From Adiantum capillus-veneris (lineage: Eukaryota; Streptophyta; Polypodiopsida; Polypodiales; Pteridaceae): a DNA stretch of 64,000 nt. The position numbers and the translations under genes are program-made. Shown here in pieces: positions 21,801-34,353 of the stretch. Positions within the stretch are counted from its first letter, which is position 1, and the number at the start of each line of letters is the position of its first letter. The notes under the pieces were generated by a model. That model did no database searches. It was not told the origin of the DNA and saw only the letters and a program-made list of their open reading frames with translations. The stretch lies in NCBI GenBank assembly GCA_014529385.2, contig CM043945.1, forward strand, positions 144,453,741 through 144,517,740. Reading direction: 5' to 3'.

Positions 21801-22807
21801 GTGACCAAACGAGCATATACTTTGACCAAAACAATCGTACATATAGATAAGAGTCTAAAGATCTATGATGACTTGGGTCCTGAAACCACACAAGCTCATA
21901 TCATAGGAGACCCATGGGATAGACAATATCAGGGTAAAGATAATGCTATCTATAGCTTGACTTGGGGAATAATTTGTCATGTTTCATGGATATACAATAG
22001 GAAACTATGTAGAAGGTTTACAGATGCCAAACATCAACAATGCTACCCAAAGTGTGCCTTCACAATCCCAAAAGGTGAGACTAAACCAGAACCAAAAAAA
22101 TTTGAGTTCTCATAATGGAGAAGGCTGTAGTGATCACCCTAGGAAGGGGGGAGCTGCAAATCCATCAAACTCAGCCCATGTATCGAGAACCATGATGTCA
22201 ATTAGAAGCCCTAGAACTTCTAGCCAACAACCCTCTTTAAAGAAAAAAACATTGGAAGATCATATAGTTGTTGGAAGTTTTCCACTGACCCAGAGTCCAT
22301 CAAATCTACAAAAAATTTCTTCTATGAAGATCATCAGGGACAAAAGTTTCATTTGATCACCACATGTCAAAGCCAAAAGCTAACAAATCCCATAGTGTTC
22401 ACCTCAGATAAGGACATATGAAGTAACTTCAAGTCCCTCCCAAGAAAGAAGACCCACAAGGTATCAACCTCAACAATATCCTAGGATATCTAAGCATCAG
22501 GTATACAATAGAACAACAACAAAAGATGCTAAAGTCTACCACAACTCTCAAGAGGATACAGAAAAAAGACGGGTCTCAAAGAATGTTCCTCTTGGACAAG
22601 GATTCTACACAGGTTACACAAAGATTGGCTACCAATCAACCACAAGCCAACGCAACTATACAAGACCTGCATGAAAATCTCAAGAACTCAACAAGACCTA
22701 GAGCGAATCAAAGTCAACGAAGGAGTTACAATGGTCCTCAAGAAATCTGGATTCCTATGTCTTCTAAAGGCAAGTTGCCAAGGTGCAAAAAACACTCTTT
22801 GGCATAG
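21801..22807 (+). pseudogene. continuing broken reading frames of the gag-like region
   Basis: Three overlapping ORFs (21801-22115, 21979-22356, 22526-22807) of polar, Lys/Gln/Ser-rich composition continue the region. The first repeats the IGDPWDRQYQ block. No protease, reverse transcriptase or integrase motif is visible before the 3' LTR, so the element is gag-only or internally deleted. Confidence 0.3.
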
Positions 22808-23734
22808 TCAGAGTCGGGCTGTTGAGCCATAAAATGAGCAAAGCATTAGTTCCAAATCTTAAGTCACAATAAACTATGTGCTAAGAGTCGTAGTTATTAG
22901 GCTTACGCTCAAGCTGGAAGAGTTCAGCATATCTAAGTCATGTCGCTCATGCTAGATGAGATGAGCATAAGAGTCAAAATCTATTAACTTACAATTGGTG
23001 GAGTGTCGTAGAGTCCAACACTCACGCACAGTGCACAGTAAGATGAGAGCACATATCCTTGACAACAAAAACCATTCTTAAAGGGGTGCTAGCTTGCAAA
23101 ACCATGTCATATGCTTTTATAGCTACACCATCTTTCTGAAGAACCCCTCAAAATCTTTCTTGCACAGCATATTGTTTCCCATGCATTTCTATGAATGCAA
23201 ATAGGATGTCCCATCATTGGACTTATGCATTAGACACTCTTTTTTTCTTCCACCTATGCACCTTGAGTGGACTACAGCAGGCCAACCAATGTTCCATCAT
23301 GCTATCCTCTCATATTTTCTGCCTTTTTAATTCCATATCTATCAATAAATAATCCCTTGAGTACTTTATTAATATTTTCCATGCTAATAAGTACTTCAAT
23401 AATGTGTCTATCCCAAAGGCACTTTTTTTCCATTGGGTTTTTTCCCTTTGGTCATCCAGGTATTAGATCCTAATTTAGATCCTCATCATTTTACTTCTCT
23501 TGTATATACTTTTCATAAATAAATAGCAACCTGATTATTATGCTATTAACGGACAAATGTAATATTATCTCTCACATCAGAAACAACTTCAAACCAATGA
23601 AGATATTGCAGTAGATTAAACCTCATCAACAAATTCAATGACAAATGAAGACGATCAATACATCAACAACCAATTAAAAACCTTCCACAACCTCCACGGC
23701 CACTTTTCAATAGTGCCCGAGGACAGGTACTAAA

Positions 23735-23748
23735 ATAAGAAGGGGGAA
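23735..23748 (+). promoter_or_regulatory. polypurine tract
   Basis: AATAAGAAGGGGGAA directly precedes the TG start of the LTR. Confidence 0.65.
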
Positions 23749-24180
23749 TGTTAACTGAGCCGACGTCAGTTAACAAAAGCTGTTAAAGGCCCGAGGCTTA
23801 CGGATGCACATCGAAGATCAACATGAAGAAGCAATAAAGATTGGAGTTACACACTTTTCACATTTTCCCAAAATGGTCATGTATTGTAAATTCTTGATTT
23901 ATTTCAAGTCATTGTAATAGTTTTAATGTGTTACGGGCTCAATGGGAGTTCCAATCTGTAAAGGACACACCAGTTAGTGTGTCTAGGTTGAAGATTCAGT
24001 AAGTGGTGAAGCCCTAAAGGCCTTGGGCGCTGGGCATTACACATTTTAAACCTTGGCTAAGGTATAAAAGCCAACTTTGTAAAGATTTTATTAAGTTTTT
24101 GGATAAGAAATACACAGCGTGAGCTAACGACGCTCACTTCTCTCCTTCTCGCACTTCCTATTCTCTTCCCGGTTATCACA
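23749..24180 (+). repeat. LTR (432 bp)
   Basis: It starts TGTTAACTGA, with a hairpin formed by GTTAACTGA and TCAGTTAAC in the first 30 bases, and ends GGTTATCACA. A TATA box (TATAAAAG, 24063-24070) lies about 110 bases before the end. The next bases, TGGTGCCATTTGTTGCG, look like a primer site, as would follow a 5' LTR, so this may be a recombined LTR shared by two elements. Confidence 0.65.
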
Positions 24181-24950
24181 TTGTGGTGCCATTTGTTGCG
24201 TTGCAACCGCAGGAAAGAGCTCTACGCATTGACGTAAACATCTCATGGTAAATTGTAGCTTTTGGAGTAGCCGATCCGCGACCTAATTTCATCCTAAGTA
24301 GAAATTTAAGCTAGAAAAACACAAAGTAAGCATAGGCGGGGTATTGGGACATCATTGCTAAGCATTTAGATGTATTCGAGATAAAAAATGACTAGGTCAA
24401 AAACTCACTTCCGTTAATAATCGTGACTTTTGCTCTTCATCAAAAGTGAAATTTAAGACCATAGGCATGTGTGCTTAGCTCTTATAACATGTCCTAAAAG
24501 TTTTGTAACATTTGGATGTTTTTTGATGTTGTAAGGGTTATGTTTTGTTTACTCTTGATGACTTAGGTCATTGAGTGTAGTTTGTGTTAGATGTGCGTTG
24601 TTTTTTTTTTTTTCAAGAGATTGACACCCTCTTGTAGCCTGTATGCACTAGTCAAGTCAGCTTTGTCCCATGGATTGACAATTATGTTCATGGTTCTCGC
24701 TATGTCTGCAATAAGATAGGAGTGAGGTTAGAAACCCATCCCACAACATACCTTAAGTCTTTCTTGTGAACCGCAATGATAAATTTGATAGATAACCGCT
24801 ATGATAGATCATGAAGCATTGAACCATGATGATGAATCATATTGAACCATCATGTTCAATCTGGGTAGTTGAATCCTATAAACCTAGCAGTATTTTATGA
24901 CAAAACAAACCTTTTGTAATTTCCTTCAAGCTTGTCCTAAGGAGGACAAT

Positions 24951-25241
24951 TGTTAGGGGAAGCCCATGCTTGCGGCACTACATGGGAAAGCCCCCTAGAC
25001 AACTAGGATGGATAGAATATGAGATGGGAAAGCCCCCTAAACAACTAGGATGGATAGAATATGAGATGGTCCAATGAGAAGAGGGTGCAACCTCTCTAGC
25101 CAATAAATGTAAAGCACAAAGCCTATTTAAGAGGTTATTCTCCAATGAATCAATTTCACTTTGAGCTTTATTCAGCATGTCTACACTCTAGCCTAATGCT
25201 CTTGCCACTGGCATAGCCTAACCCTATTTCTAACCCTAACA
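24951..25241 (+). repeat. LTR-like repeat (291 bp) with internal 42-bp tandem duplication
   Basis: It starts TGTTAGGG and ends CCCTAACA, a perfect 8-bp terminal inversion. A purine run (AAGGAGGACAAT) lies just before it. Inside, a 42-bp unit is repeated at 24982-25023 and 25024-25065. No partner LTR was found, so it is a solo LTR or the end of a decayed element. Confidence 0.55.
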
Positions 25242-25382
25242 CCATGGTTAAGCTAAGGCTCCATCCACCATAGTTTGATGATAGACCATTGGTGAGTAGG
25301 GAACACGCTTCCACCACTAACCCTGTCAGGCCTAGGGTAAGACCAGGTAGGCCAAGGGCCAGGACGGAGCAATGCGGTCAAG

Positions 25383-25396
25383 GGGGGGGGGGGGCT
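25383..25396. repeat. G homopolymer
   Basis: About 14 consecutive G inside the left LTR-like repeat; the right copy has GGAGG here, so the run expanded after insertion. Confidence 0.85.
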
Positions 25397-26889
25397 ATTA
25401 TTAGCAAGGCTAGCACGGCAGGGCATGGCTAGGTGGAGAGTTGCATGCGCTATTATATCTTTGATATCTCCTCCTTGTGCTACATGTAGGAGGGAAAAAG
25501 CAAAGTTTTCAGGAGCACGACTCCATGCATTGGATGCATAATCACTTCAAAGCCATTGTAGCTTGCCAAGGAGCAAGCAACATAAGTACATGAAGCACAT
25601 TGAATATCGCATTGACATCCACCTCTATGAGTTGAATCCAATATCTCCCACCACGCATACAGGATTCTATGACTTTCAATGCCAAGGGAAGTCGGTAAGT
25701 GTGTTACCTTCAAGTTTCATTTTTAAGCTTATTCACTTTTGCAAGAATTTTCACAATGCCAACGTGTCAAGCAAATGTTGCTTCAATTAAGCAGTGTTTG
25801 GCAATAGATGACACTTGATAGCTAAGCTGTAGATGTTCTCTATCAATATTGGGCAATCTCATGATTCTCAATAAGCAGTACAATTCGGCAAGGTTGATTC
25901 TCTATGAAATTTTGACAAGGTCGATTCTTTTTTGCTTTGACATATGTATGTCAATAGGAGCACCTGTTAGATATGACCACTTAGGATGCCTTCTGTCTCA
26001 TCTTTTTGATGAACTTATGTGAAGTAAGGCTTCACTTTACGGTATCTTGCATAGAGTTTCCAAAGTTTGGAATATGTTACTAGCATATGGACTCTCGAAA
26101 ACATGGCACAATGTCCATCTCATTTTTCTTAATGATTGATACGACCCAAGCCCCAATGGCATGTGGGTTGATTCAATAGCTCTACATTTCTCAGCATATA
26201 GTGTTATGAGCCAGATTCAGGTGATGGCCACTCGTCTCAAAGGGGAGAAAAGGTAGTAAATTTTAAGTGTGTTTATTTTTTCACTTTGACCTTCCATTTC
26301 AAAAAGATTTCTCTACTATGCAACGCAAAGTGCTTTGCCAGACTTCATGCAAAGCAGGGCTTCTCTTATGTGCCAAGGAACTATCACTTGACTCAGATAA
26401 AGAGCATTGGCATATAGGTTTGGAAACTTGGCAAAGTAAGGATATAAGCTCACAATTCATATATGACAATGAAAAATTGTGATGTATCTATGTTTGCTTG
26501 TGCAAGGCACTTTTGGTATTGGCTCAATCTGTAGGGGTCATCGTTGTCGCCAAGGGCAACAACTTTGCATGCATGGCATGCCAGTGAGGTAGCTTCCACT
26601 ATAACACCAACTACCCTATCAAGGACATAGTAAGTTATTGATGTCTACAAACATTTTTTATTTATGTTTATTCACAAGCGAAGTGCCATACTATAGTGAC
26701 TCTGGTACAGTCACGACCACATACAAGGTACGTGAATCAAGATGTGAGTTATGTTACCTCTCTCTATGAGAGTGTTGTACAAGCACACTATTGTACTCTT
26801 ATAGATAAGCTATGCCACAGCAATTTTTTGTACCAAGGCAACCATAGGGGGTATACAACACAGTCGACTAAGGGACTTTCCTCAGCCCA

Positions 26890-26891
<2 letters not shown>

Positions 26892-26952
<61 letters not shown>
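26892..26952. repeat. CT microsatellite
   Basis: About 29 CT units within the decayed gypsy element. Confidence 0.95.
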
Positions 26953-26957
<5 letters not shown>

Positions 26958-28554
26958 CTCTTTGAGAAAAGTGAAATTAGGCATAATTTTACTAAAATCT
27001 TTCTATGTCGATATGGTAACAGGAAGGGCTAAGTGCCATCAATTTTTGTAAGGCTAAGAGCCACTATTTTCGAAGGACTAAAAGCCATCTATTTGTAATC
27101 CATCAGTGATTGCTTTCAAGATCGAACAATTCTATCCAGATCGATTCTAATGGACAAGCAAGAGTTTTGCCATTACTAATTTCTTGGGTGTTATTTTAGC
27201 ACTACATATTGTAAGTGTGAAGATCAAGTTAAGTTTTTTAACGTCTTAAACTTGTAAGGGCTTATCTCTACCAAGGTGTATAGATGAAGCCAGCATTTCA
27301 GACAACACGACTGCTCACAAAAACCCAAGATTATGGATTTTGGGGTCTAGAAAAGATCCAGTTGTGAAGACGATTCCAACTTTAGTGGATCTTCTATTTT
27401 ACCTATAGCACTAAGAGTGTCTATATGAGTATCGTTTTTGGGTAAGACCCAACTCGTGATTACTCAATCACTTATTTAAGTGTTGATGGTCAATTCTTCG
27501 AACCTTCACACTTGCACTTTCAAGGAGAGAAGTCCATAATCTGCCAAGGTATAGTGGACAATTTCAACTTCCAAAATTGACTTCAATTACTATCGGCCGC
27601 TAGTTGAGCAATTTCCCTGCAAAGTCTAACCAAGGGGTTTGACAATGTATAATTTAACCAAGGAATTTGGATTGCAAAGGCAGCACCCAGGGTTACATGT
27701 GCAATAGTAATTGAATTTCACTAATTTTCAATAAATGTTCCTAAGCCTTTGCAGGCGAGATATTTGGGCAGGTGCCTTTGACTACAGGTAAGTGAACACT
27801 ATGTTCAATCTCCAGGTACGCATCTGATTTGGTTTTGTTTCTCGTTTGAATATGTTTTTGTTTAATTTTCCAAGTAGAATGCATAAACTTCTATTTTGTC
27901 ATCCATTTTTCTCTTTAAGAGACATGACAAGGTCTTGTAGAAGTAAAATATTTTGGACCATAAAGTCCAATACACATTTCTTCATTATGCAATTTTGGCA
28001 CATGTTGTCACATGGGATACAACATGGTCTAAGAACTCAAGGAGTTCAGTTTAGAGAATGTGGAGCAACGCTAATGAGGGTCCCTCTCACTACCGTCATA
28101 GAGTGTTTGCAGTTACCTCTACACACCAATACATCTCGTACTTGAAGGATATTCTTTAGACATCCTTAATTAAGACATATTCCATATGTAAAGAATATGA
28201 GTCTCTGGGACTAACACTGGTGCATATAGCAAGGCTATGTGTTGTTAATGAAAAAGATTTATTTTTTGTACCTAGAAGTGACTTATGTTTCACCTTCTTT
28301 TATGGTTCAAACATTTTAGCAAGGCTTGCAAATGATTTTCGTAGAAATTATTTAGTTTCTTTTTCATAACTATTTACACTCCCCTTTCATGTGTGCTAGG
28401 AGCATCACATTCTCCATAAGTATTGGCAAGTATGATCATGGATATGCAGTTTCGGATCTATTTTTGTTAAATGCATGCATACTAGGTGTTATGGGCTCTA
28501 TGTGCAGCATCTCTATGCGATTATTTTTGGATCTACCAATCATCAATAGAGGTC

Positions 28555-28770
28555 ATGGCTCGGTTTGGGTGCTTGTGGATCTTTCAAGTTAACCAAGATG
28601 ATTATTCGGGACATTGTTGATTCCTCAGCAATGTTGTATGACATTGTGACCCCCGTTTACCAGTCATTTTGGGAGACTGTGTGTAAACTGTGGGGAAACA
28701 CACCGCAATATTGTCAGTTATCCAAAGAGGATAGGAAAATTACAAGTGTAATCTTGTGCTAAAGGATATG
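28555..28770 (+). pseudogene. gypsy integrase remnant
   Basis: Two frames together give GHGSVWVLVDLSS, resembling the region around the first catalytic Asp of gypsy integrases, and PVYQSFWETVCKLWGNTPQY, resembling the segment after the second Asp. Stops and frameshifts separate them. Confidence 0.45.
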
Positions 28771-29469
28771 CGAAGAGCGTACCTTAGCACCAAGCAACCC
28801 AATTAGAAAGCATGTATCACTCTAGTTGGACTTTGCTAACTATAAGGCAAAGCATGTTTGCGACTAGGTTTAGTCTCTTCATGTTTAAGTCAGGTTCTCA
28901 ACGTTAAACACTGGTTATGGTGGGGTTGTTTACTAAGGAGATAAGATAACAAGTCAAGAACTTAAGTTTTGTTGATGAGTTACACCAGCCAGTTACTTTC
29001 ATGGAAAGTGAAAGAGGTACTCTTTGGAGTACATCTTTGTTGTGATAACTCGTTTAGTATATTTATGTGGGGTCTAAATGGCGTTTACACACTATGTTCG
29101 TTATGGGCAGGTTAAACAATACAGTTGCAAAGGGATAACAATGTGAACAATCAAGATGTTAGTCTGAGTTTCATTGAACCTCCTTCTGAACTGTATTTTG
29201 GTCAAACGAACAGTTGGATCCATGAAGAATGCCACTATGAAAAACATTAGTGCTCTTATAAGGATATAACCACTTTTGTTTTTGAGGACGAAAACGCTTC
29301 TCCAAGGGGGAAGTAATGCCAGGCCTAGGGTAAGACTGGGCAGGCCAAGGACAGAGCCATGCGGTCAAGGAGGCCCTATTATTAGTAAAGCTAGCAAGGC
29401 AAGGCCTATATAGGGCATGGCTGGGTGGAGAGTTGCAGGCGCTAATCCCCTCTATCTCATAAACCCTCA

Positions 29470-30000
29470 CACTAAAGAGGATGAATGGGGCATGTCAAAA
29501 TCAAAAGGTTGTGCAATGTGGAGTTCAAAGAGTTATCCTCTAGTGTGGATTTGAAGCATACTCTACATTGCTAGATTTATTTTGCACACCATGCATTTTG
29601 GAATAGGGCATAGTACTCATGACCTCTTTTGGTGATGGAAACCAAGGACAAAGCCAAAAAAAATTGGAAGTGCTTCAAGGAAGGAGTATTACAAGAAGTT
29701 TTACGTGAGCCACTTTCAGTAGAATCACATTTGAATCACTTTCTACATGATCATTTGAATGTTGAGTTGGTTGCACCACGCACAATCGTGAGTAAACAAG
29801 ATGTCAAGGATTACTTGACTTGGACAATTATGTATTGTCAACTCACACAAAATCCCACTCCTTACAATTCTCATCTAGATATCCAGACTGGAAGTTTCTT
29901 TAGGAAACTTTAGAACCTTCACTTCAAGAGATTTGGACCATGAAGGAGTAGATGATGAGCTTTCAAGTTTTGCTAGAGGTGGAGTCAATGACTTCTTCAT
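29470..30000. other. no gene recognised
   Basis: A 94-residue plus-strand ORF (29629-29913) is present but resembles nothing I know and has no second copy here. Confidence 0.35.
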
Positions 30001-30710
30001 CAGAGGTGAGGGAAAATGGGTTCCAAAATGGAAGATTCAAGGGGGAGAGATGTTGATTGGGATGGCTGTTGACTTAGTAACTGAGGTTTAGCAAAAACAT
30101 TCTCTTGCTTTCCACCTATCCCCTCTTCAAGTAGACTTGGGTGCCGTTTGCTGATTGACTTAGTCTCAATGAGTGTCTTTTCTTGTTGCTCACTGACCCC
30201 TTCTTCCTTTGGCCTTCTCTCTTTACGAGCATTGGTTTCTCCAACTTGCTGCTCCAATGCTTGTTGATAAGGTTTGGATGAGTGATCCTCAGGTCTAGAG
30301 TCTTTCTTATGACTACATACAAAGGTGATCATCAAGGTTTGCTAACATGTTGAGCCAACTCTTGTTGCACTTGCAAGGATGATGCCATCTCATGTGCTTC
30401 CTCTTCAGGCATACTTTACTTTTGCCAATTACTAGAAAGTGATTATTGTTCATGCTTTTGTATTTTCTCTTGCCTTTGAGATTTAGGATTGTGCTTCTTG
30501 GATTGTGACTTTCCCTCACAACCATCATACGATGTTGGCCAATTATGTGTTTCATGTGGATCTTGCTTTTGTTGTGGTGACCTTTGAGGCATAAGTTGCT
30601 CATCTTCTTCTTCTTGGCGTCCCAACAAATGATCATCTATGGCAATTGGTGTACTATATCTTACAATGTGTCTCTTCTCTTGTTGTCTGCTTGGACACAT
30701 AGCCTCCAAG
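30000..30710 (-). pseudogene. polar Gln/Lys/Glu-rich coding-like region, unrecognised
   Basis: Four minus-strand ORFs in different frames (30335-30000, 30322-30116, 30636-30313, 30709-30443) are rich in Gln, Lys, Glu, His and Ser. They read like one disordered protein broken by frameshifts. No domain is recognised. It could be a decayed gag or a host protein fragment. Confidence 0.3.
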
Positions 30711-31308
30711 GAGAACTCTTCACCTAGTGCGCTTCTTCAAATTCTGAAGGCTATCAAACTTTGCTATGGCTTTCATCCAGAGGAAAATTGGCTTGCAAAA
30801 TTCTTGCATCCTCCAATAGTAACTTCCTGGTAATGCACATACCTTGATTCCAAATGATCTTCTCCCTATTGATAACATTGATGATACCTCCTATTTACTA
30901 TGTGAACTTGCTAAGGCCCTTTCGTATAGAATCCCACGTATTATAGTTTTTAGGGCCTCTTAGAACTTGTGTTTTGCTAGTTTTAGGGTTAAAGTGTTCA
31001 AAACATAGTGTGAATGTGTCATTTAAGCTTGTGAAAGGCCCAAAGGGACTTTTCAAATGCGAAGGTGCTAGTATTTTGTAGGTTTTCTCACCTTCAAATT
31101 TGTTTAGCAATCCGATTTGCTTTTTTTAAGGAAGGGGATTTTTCTTAGGTGGCTAAGAAAAGAATTTTAGAAAAGTGAAAAGAAAAGTCTATGTGCTCAT
31201 GATGTTCCTTTGTTCCATGTGCTCATGTTCGACTACAAGTTCAAAGGCGCCAATCTCACATGCACATGGAGAATATTAAAGAAACATTTGTTTTCAGTCT
31301 CTTACAGA

Positions 31309-31498
31309 TGAATTCATTTACATTTGTTATAACTCTTGTGTTGTGTGCCAAGAAGCATATAATATATGGTGGACGTTTCGAATAAACAAGCATGATCTCT
31401 CTGTGAATTCATTTACATTTGTTATAACTCTTGTGTTGTGTGCCAAGAAGCATATAATATATAGTGGACGTTTCGAATAAACAAGCATGATCTCTCTG
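31309..31498. repeat. 95-bp tandem duplication
   Basis: Two adjacent 95-bp units (31309-31403, 31404-31498), each starting TGAATTCATTTACATTTG, appear to differ at a single base (ATATGG versus ATATAG). Confidence 0.9.
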
Positions 31499-31504
31499 TG
31501 ACAA

Positions 31505-31642
31505 AACTACAAGGCTCGTTATTTGCATCCACACCTCCATGCCTATGATTTTGCTTGGAGAACACATAAAGTCTATGGGACAGGGCATGGCTTCCGTTTC
31601 TTATAATTTATGGAGAGAGCACATTGCAACTCTCCACCATAC
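31505..31642. repeat. dispersed repeat R2, copy 1
   Basis: This 138-bp segment matches 39861-40000 in direct orientation, sharing CGTTTCTTATAATTTxTGGAGAG and CTCTCCACCATAC. The second copy is inside the 3.9 kb inserted segment, so part of that segment has a relative next to the sugar transporter gene. Confidence 0.7.
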
Positions 31643-31664
31643 AAGACAAGAAAAGTTTTTAACG

Positions 31665-31666
<2 letters not shown>

Positions 31667-31737
<71 letters not shown>
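31667..31737. repeat. compound GT/GA microsatellite
   Basis: About 20 GT units run directly into about 16 GA units. Confidence 0.95.
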
Positions 31738-31739
<2 letters not shown>

Positions 31740-31980
31740 GTAGATCAACAGTATTTACAAATTTTTCCTTTGTTCTAAGGCAAGCAAGTTGTGGAAAGGT
31801 CAAACTGTTCCAAAGCTCAACCTTCATAAGGAGCTTTGAAGTGTAGCAAAGTTTTACACCAACTTGGTTGGATATATTCGAGCTGCAATTCAAATAATGT
31901 TGCTTGAACTTAAGCACCATATTTGGTCTCTCTTTCCTTCCTTTTAACACTTAATGCATATTAAAGATAGGATATAGCCT

Positions 31981-32448
31981 TTAAGGAGATGGAGAGTGCA
32001 CGATGTGCTTCCAAAACCAATGACTCTGCCACAAGGTTTCCATCTTAGACAAAGGGACATGCTTGGTCTCCGGTAAAAACAATACCGTAAAGGCAGCTAT
32101 CACAAGGCCCCACCCTGCAAAGAAGAAGAAGATCCCAAACTTGAAAGAGCATAACGTGGATAAAAATGTTTGGGCGATGATGAACTTGAAGAGCATGTTA
32201 ATAAACACTGTGACACTTTGTCCGACCGATCGGACATTTTGTGATAGGATCTCGGTAGGTATAACCCATGCAAGTGGCCCTATGGAACCTGCAAAACCCA
32301 TCACAAATACACAAACCATAACCACTTCTGTAATACCCTCTGGTCGCGGTAATTTCCTCACATCTCCTTTCAAAGTGGCTCCAAATATGCTCCCAACCAC
32401 CACCTGTCTTGGAAAGGATGACAAATAATTAGACTCGAGAGAATATTT

Positions 32449-32502
<54 letters not shown>

Positions 32503-32768
32503 TTTAACGTAGTAGAAACAATCCCAGAGACCTCAAAGATCTATTCTACGAGTTTCGAACTCAAGACCTATTATTCAAGAGAGCACTGGGATAATTAATC
32601 TAGCACAATTGGGTGATATAAGCACACACACACATACATAAACACACGGGTGATACACACACACACACACACACACACACTTGGGTGATACACGCACGCG
32701 CACACACTTGAATAAGATAAATTGTAATTTAACCCTGACTCTGTAATATAACCAAAGATTTTTTCCCC

Positions 32769-32813
<45 letters not shown>

Positions 32814-33452
32814 CACCAAACTTGAAACCATCAATACACAGCCCATGAGGATTATGTAGCGGCGACCGAATTTATCGACAAAGAAGGCAGAGGCAGACAT
32901 TGTGAGGAGCCCAGCAACACCAAGGATGATAGCTGAGTAGAGGGAGGCATCATCAGCAAAACCAGCCAGCTTGAACAGAAAAGCCCCATAAAACAAGATG
33001 GCATCATTGCCAGATGCCTGCTGGAAAAAGGGCAACAAGCAAGCTATTACTAGCTCACCTCTATGCCTCCTCTCACAAAACAGCTGCTTATATGCCTCCC
33101 AGCTACTACTACCTTGGGCCCTTCTAGACGATTCTACAAGCTCGTCGAACTCATTGGAGACATCTGCATCTTCTCTTATCTTGTGCAGCACCTCTTTTGC
33201 TTGCTCAAGCTTCCCCCTCTCTATTAGAGAAGAGGGAGTCTCCACTATAACCAGACTGCCGATTGTGAGAAGTATAGCTGGCACTCCTGCTACCCCTAAT
33301 GAGATCCTCCACCCCCATGGATGTACCTTGTTTGCAAGGAAATTTACCATGTTACCTGAGAGTGCCCCCACCGATATGTACAATGTAAAAAACATGTTCA
33401 ACAATCCTCTCATGCTTGCTGGAGCTACCTCTGACAAGTACACTGGCACTGC
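31981..33452 (-). CDS. STP-type monosaccharide/H+ symporter, 3' part of gene (two exons)
   Basis: Two exons encode the C-terminal two thirds of a plant hexose-proton symporter, a 12-helix plasma-membrane protein of the major facilitator superfamily. Exon 33452-32817 starts AVPVYLSEVAP after a CAG acceptor and ends at a GTGAGC donor. Exon 32403-31981 starts VVVGSIFGATLK after a CAG acceptor and ends at TAA (31981-31983). Family landmarks are present: GWGWRISLG, ETPSSLIERG, FFQQ, DKFGRR, GPLAWVIPTEI, SxGQS, FFFFAGW and LPETK. Departures include GND where GIN is usual in the sugar site, and PETKH for PETKG. The exons for the first helices are not seen in the roughly 0.9 kb upstream before the LTR array, so the gene is either split by a long intron or truncated. 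Confidence 0.8.
32404..32816 (-). other. intron of the sugar transporter gene with several microsatellites
   Basis: The 413-bp intron has a GT donor at its upper end and AG acceptor at 32404-32405 on the minus strand. It contains GT/GA, CA and GA tracts (about 32450-32500, 32658-32680 and 32775-32810). An open frame through it makes Ser/Leu and Cys/Val peptides that are not part of the protein. Confidence 0.75.
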
Positions 33453-33458
33453 CTGCAT

Positions 33459-34353
33459 GACAACCCTATGTACAAGTCAGAAACAACCACTCATAACAAA
33501 CAGAAGACATAATACATTCAAAAAGGATCGGTGGCCCTTGACACAACTTCTGACAAATGTTTACCTAATCAAGTTTCCATACTTCAAACAGGAACTGGAC
33601 TCGTGAATTTTAACATATCTGATTATGTCTCACAAATGAGTTGTTTAAGCCATTAAGAAACACGTCGCAACAATCCTCAAACAGGTTGTTTTGAAGATCG
33701 CAATGTCAACAGGATCTGTGATTCAAAATGGAATGCGCAATTTCAATCTTCTTCATGCACATAACTATCCCTCTCCACTATCTCTGAAGTATTCAAAGAC
33801 AGCCCTCTCTGTGTAGACCTCTGCCTAGAACACGTACGGTTACCCAAGGAGATTTAAGGCAGGAAAGATTGGGGCAGCACTCCTACGCCTGCAAGAATAA
33901 AATGCAAGGTCAGTCCCCCGTCCATAGAAATCTAGAAGATCTCTCTATGAGTCTTTTCAAAACATTGCAAAGATTCTATCAATCCTTTCCTCAATCTTTC
34001 AAGTAGAGTAGCTCACTAGCCAACTCTTCTTGAATCCATTGTACACATCAACAATGTACTATGTCAAGTACCTTGTCGAGAGGTCTTTGCCAAGTGCAAC
34101 TTTTCTACATGCACAAACCAAGAGATTCTGCCAATCCCTCGATAAGTCAATTTGAAAAATCTTGCAGCACTGAAACTTTACAAGAAATTCTGCCAATCCA
34201 TTTTCATCACATTTTCTGAGACACCGAAAACTTATTCATGCCTTGGCTTACTTTGCTTTTTTGTCCTCTACTTCTTGTCTTCCCCCTTGGTCAAACATTG
34301 TGCAGAGTGACAAAAGCATGCTTTTCTGCCTATCACTGACCTTGGTAGTAGTC
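33459..34353. other. no exon recognised
   Basis: This is the region upstream of the sugar transporter exons. No ORF with transmembrane helices or the early sugar-transporter motifs appears on the minus strand. It is probably intron or flanking sequence. Confidence 0.4.

Larger units (their letters stand above)
20678..24180 (+). mobile_element. truncated LTR retroelement with 3' LTR
   Basis: Gag-like ORFs are followed by a polypurine tract and a 432-bp LTR. No partner 5' LTR was found upstream; the left boundary given here is simply the first ORF. The 3' LTR is followed by a second, different LTR at 24951, so the area has had several insertions. Confidence 0.45.
25324..29471 (+). mobile_element. 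heavily decayed Ty3/gypsy element
   Basis: Direct repeats of about 130-150 bp lie at 25324 and 29317, both starting TGxCAGGCCTAGGGTAAGAC. The right copy is preceded by a polypurine run (CAAGGGGGAAGTAA) and by a LRTKTLLQGG-like ending typical of gypsy pol. Within 28555-28770, integrase-like peptides survive (GHGSVWVLVDLSS, PVYQSFWETVCKLWG). Frames are destroyed elsewhere. The exact LTR right ends are uncertain because the copies diverge near the GAGAGTTGCA block. Confidence 0.5.

Noticed and set aside
25215-25241. Telomere-like CCCTAA motifs
   Set aside because: The motif is the inverted end of a 291-bp LTR (TGTTAGGG...CCCTAACA), occurs only twice and is not a TTTAGGG array.
31309-31498. CRISPR-like direct repeats
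   Set aside because: It is a simple two-unit 95-bp tandem duplication without spacers, in a eukaryotic context.
32595-32816. Extension of the sugar transporter ORF past DKFGRR into Ser/Leu and Cys/Val runs
   Set aside because: A GT donor at 32816 and the resumption of homology at 32403 show that it is intron sequence with microsatellites.
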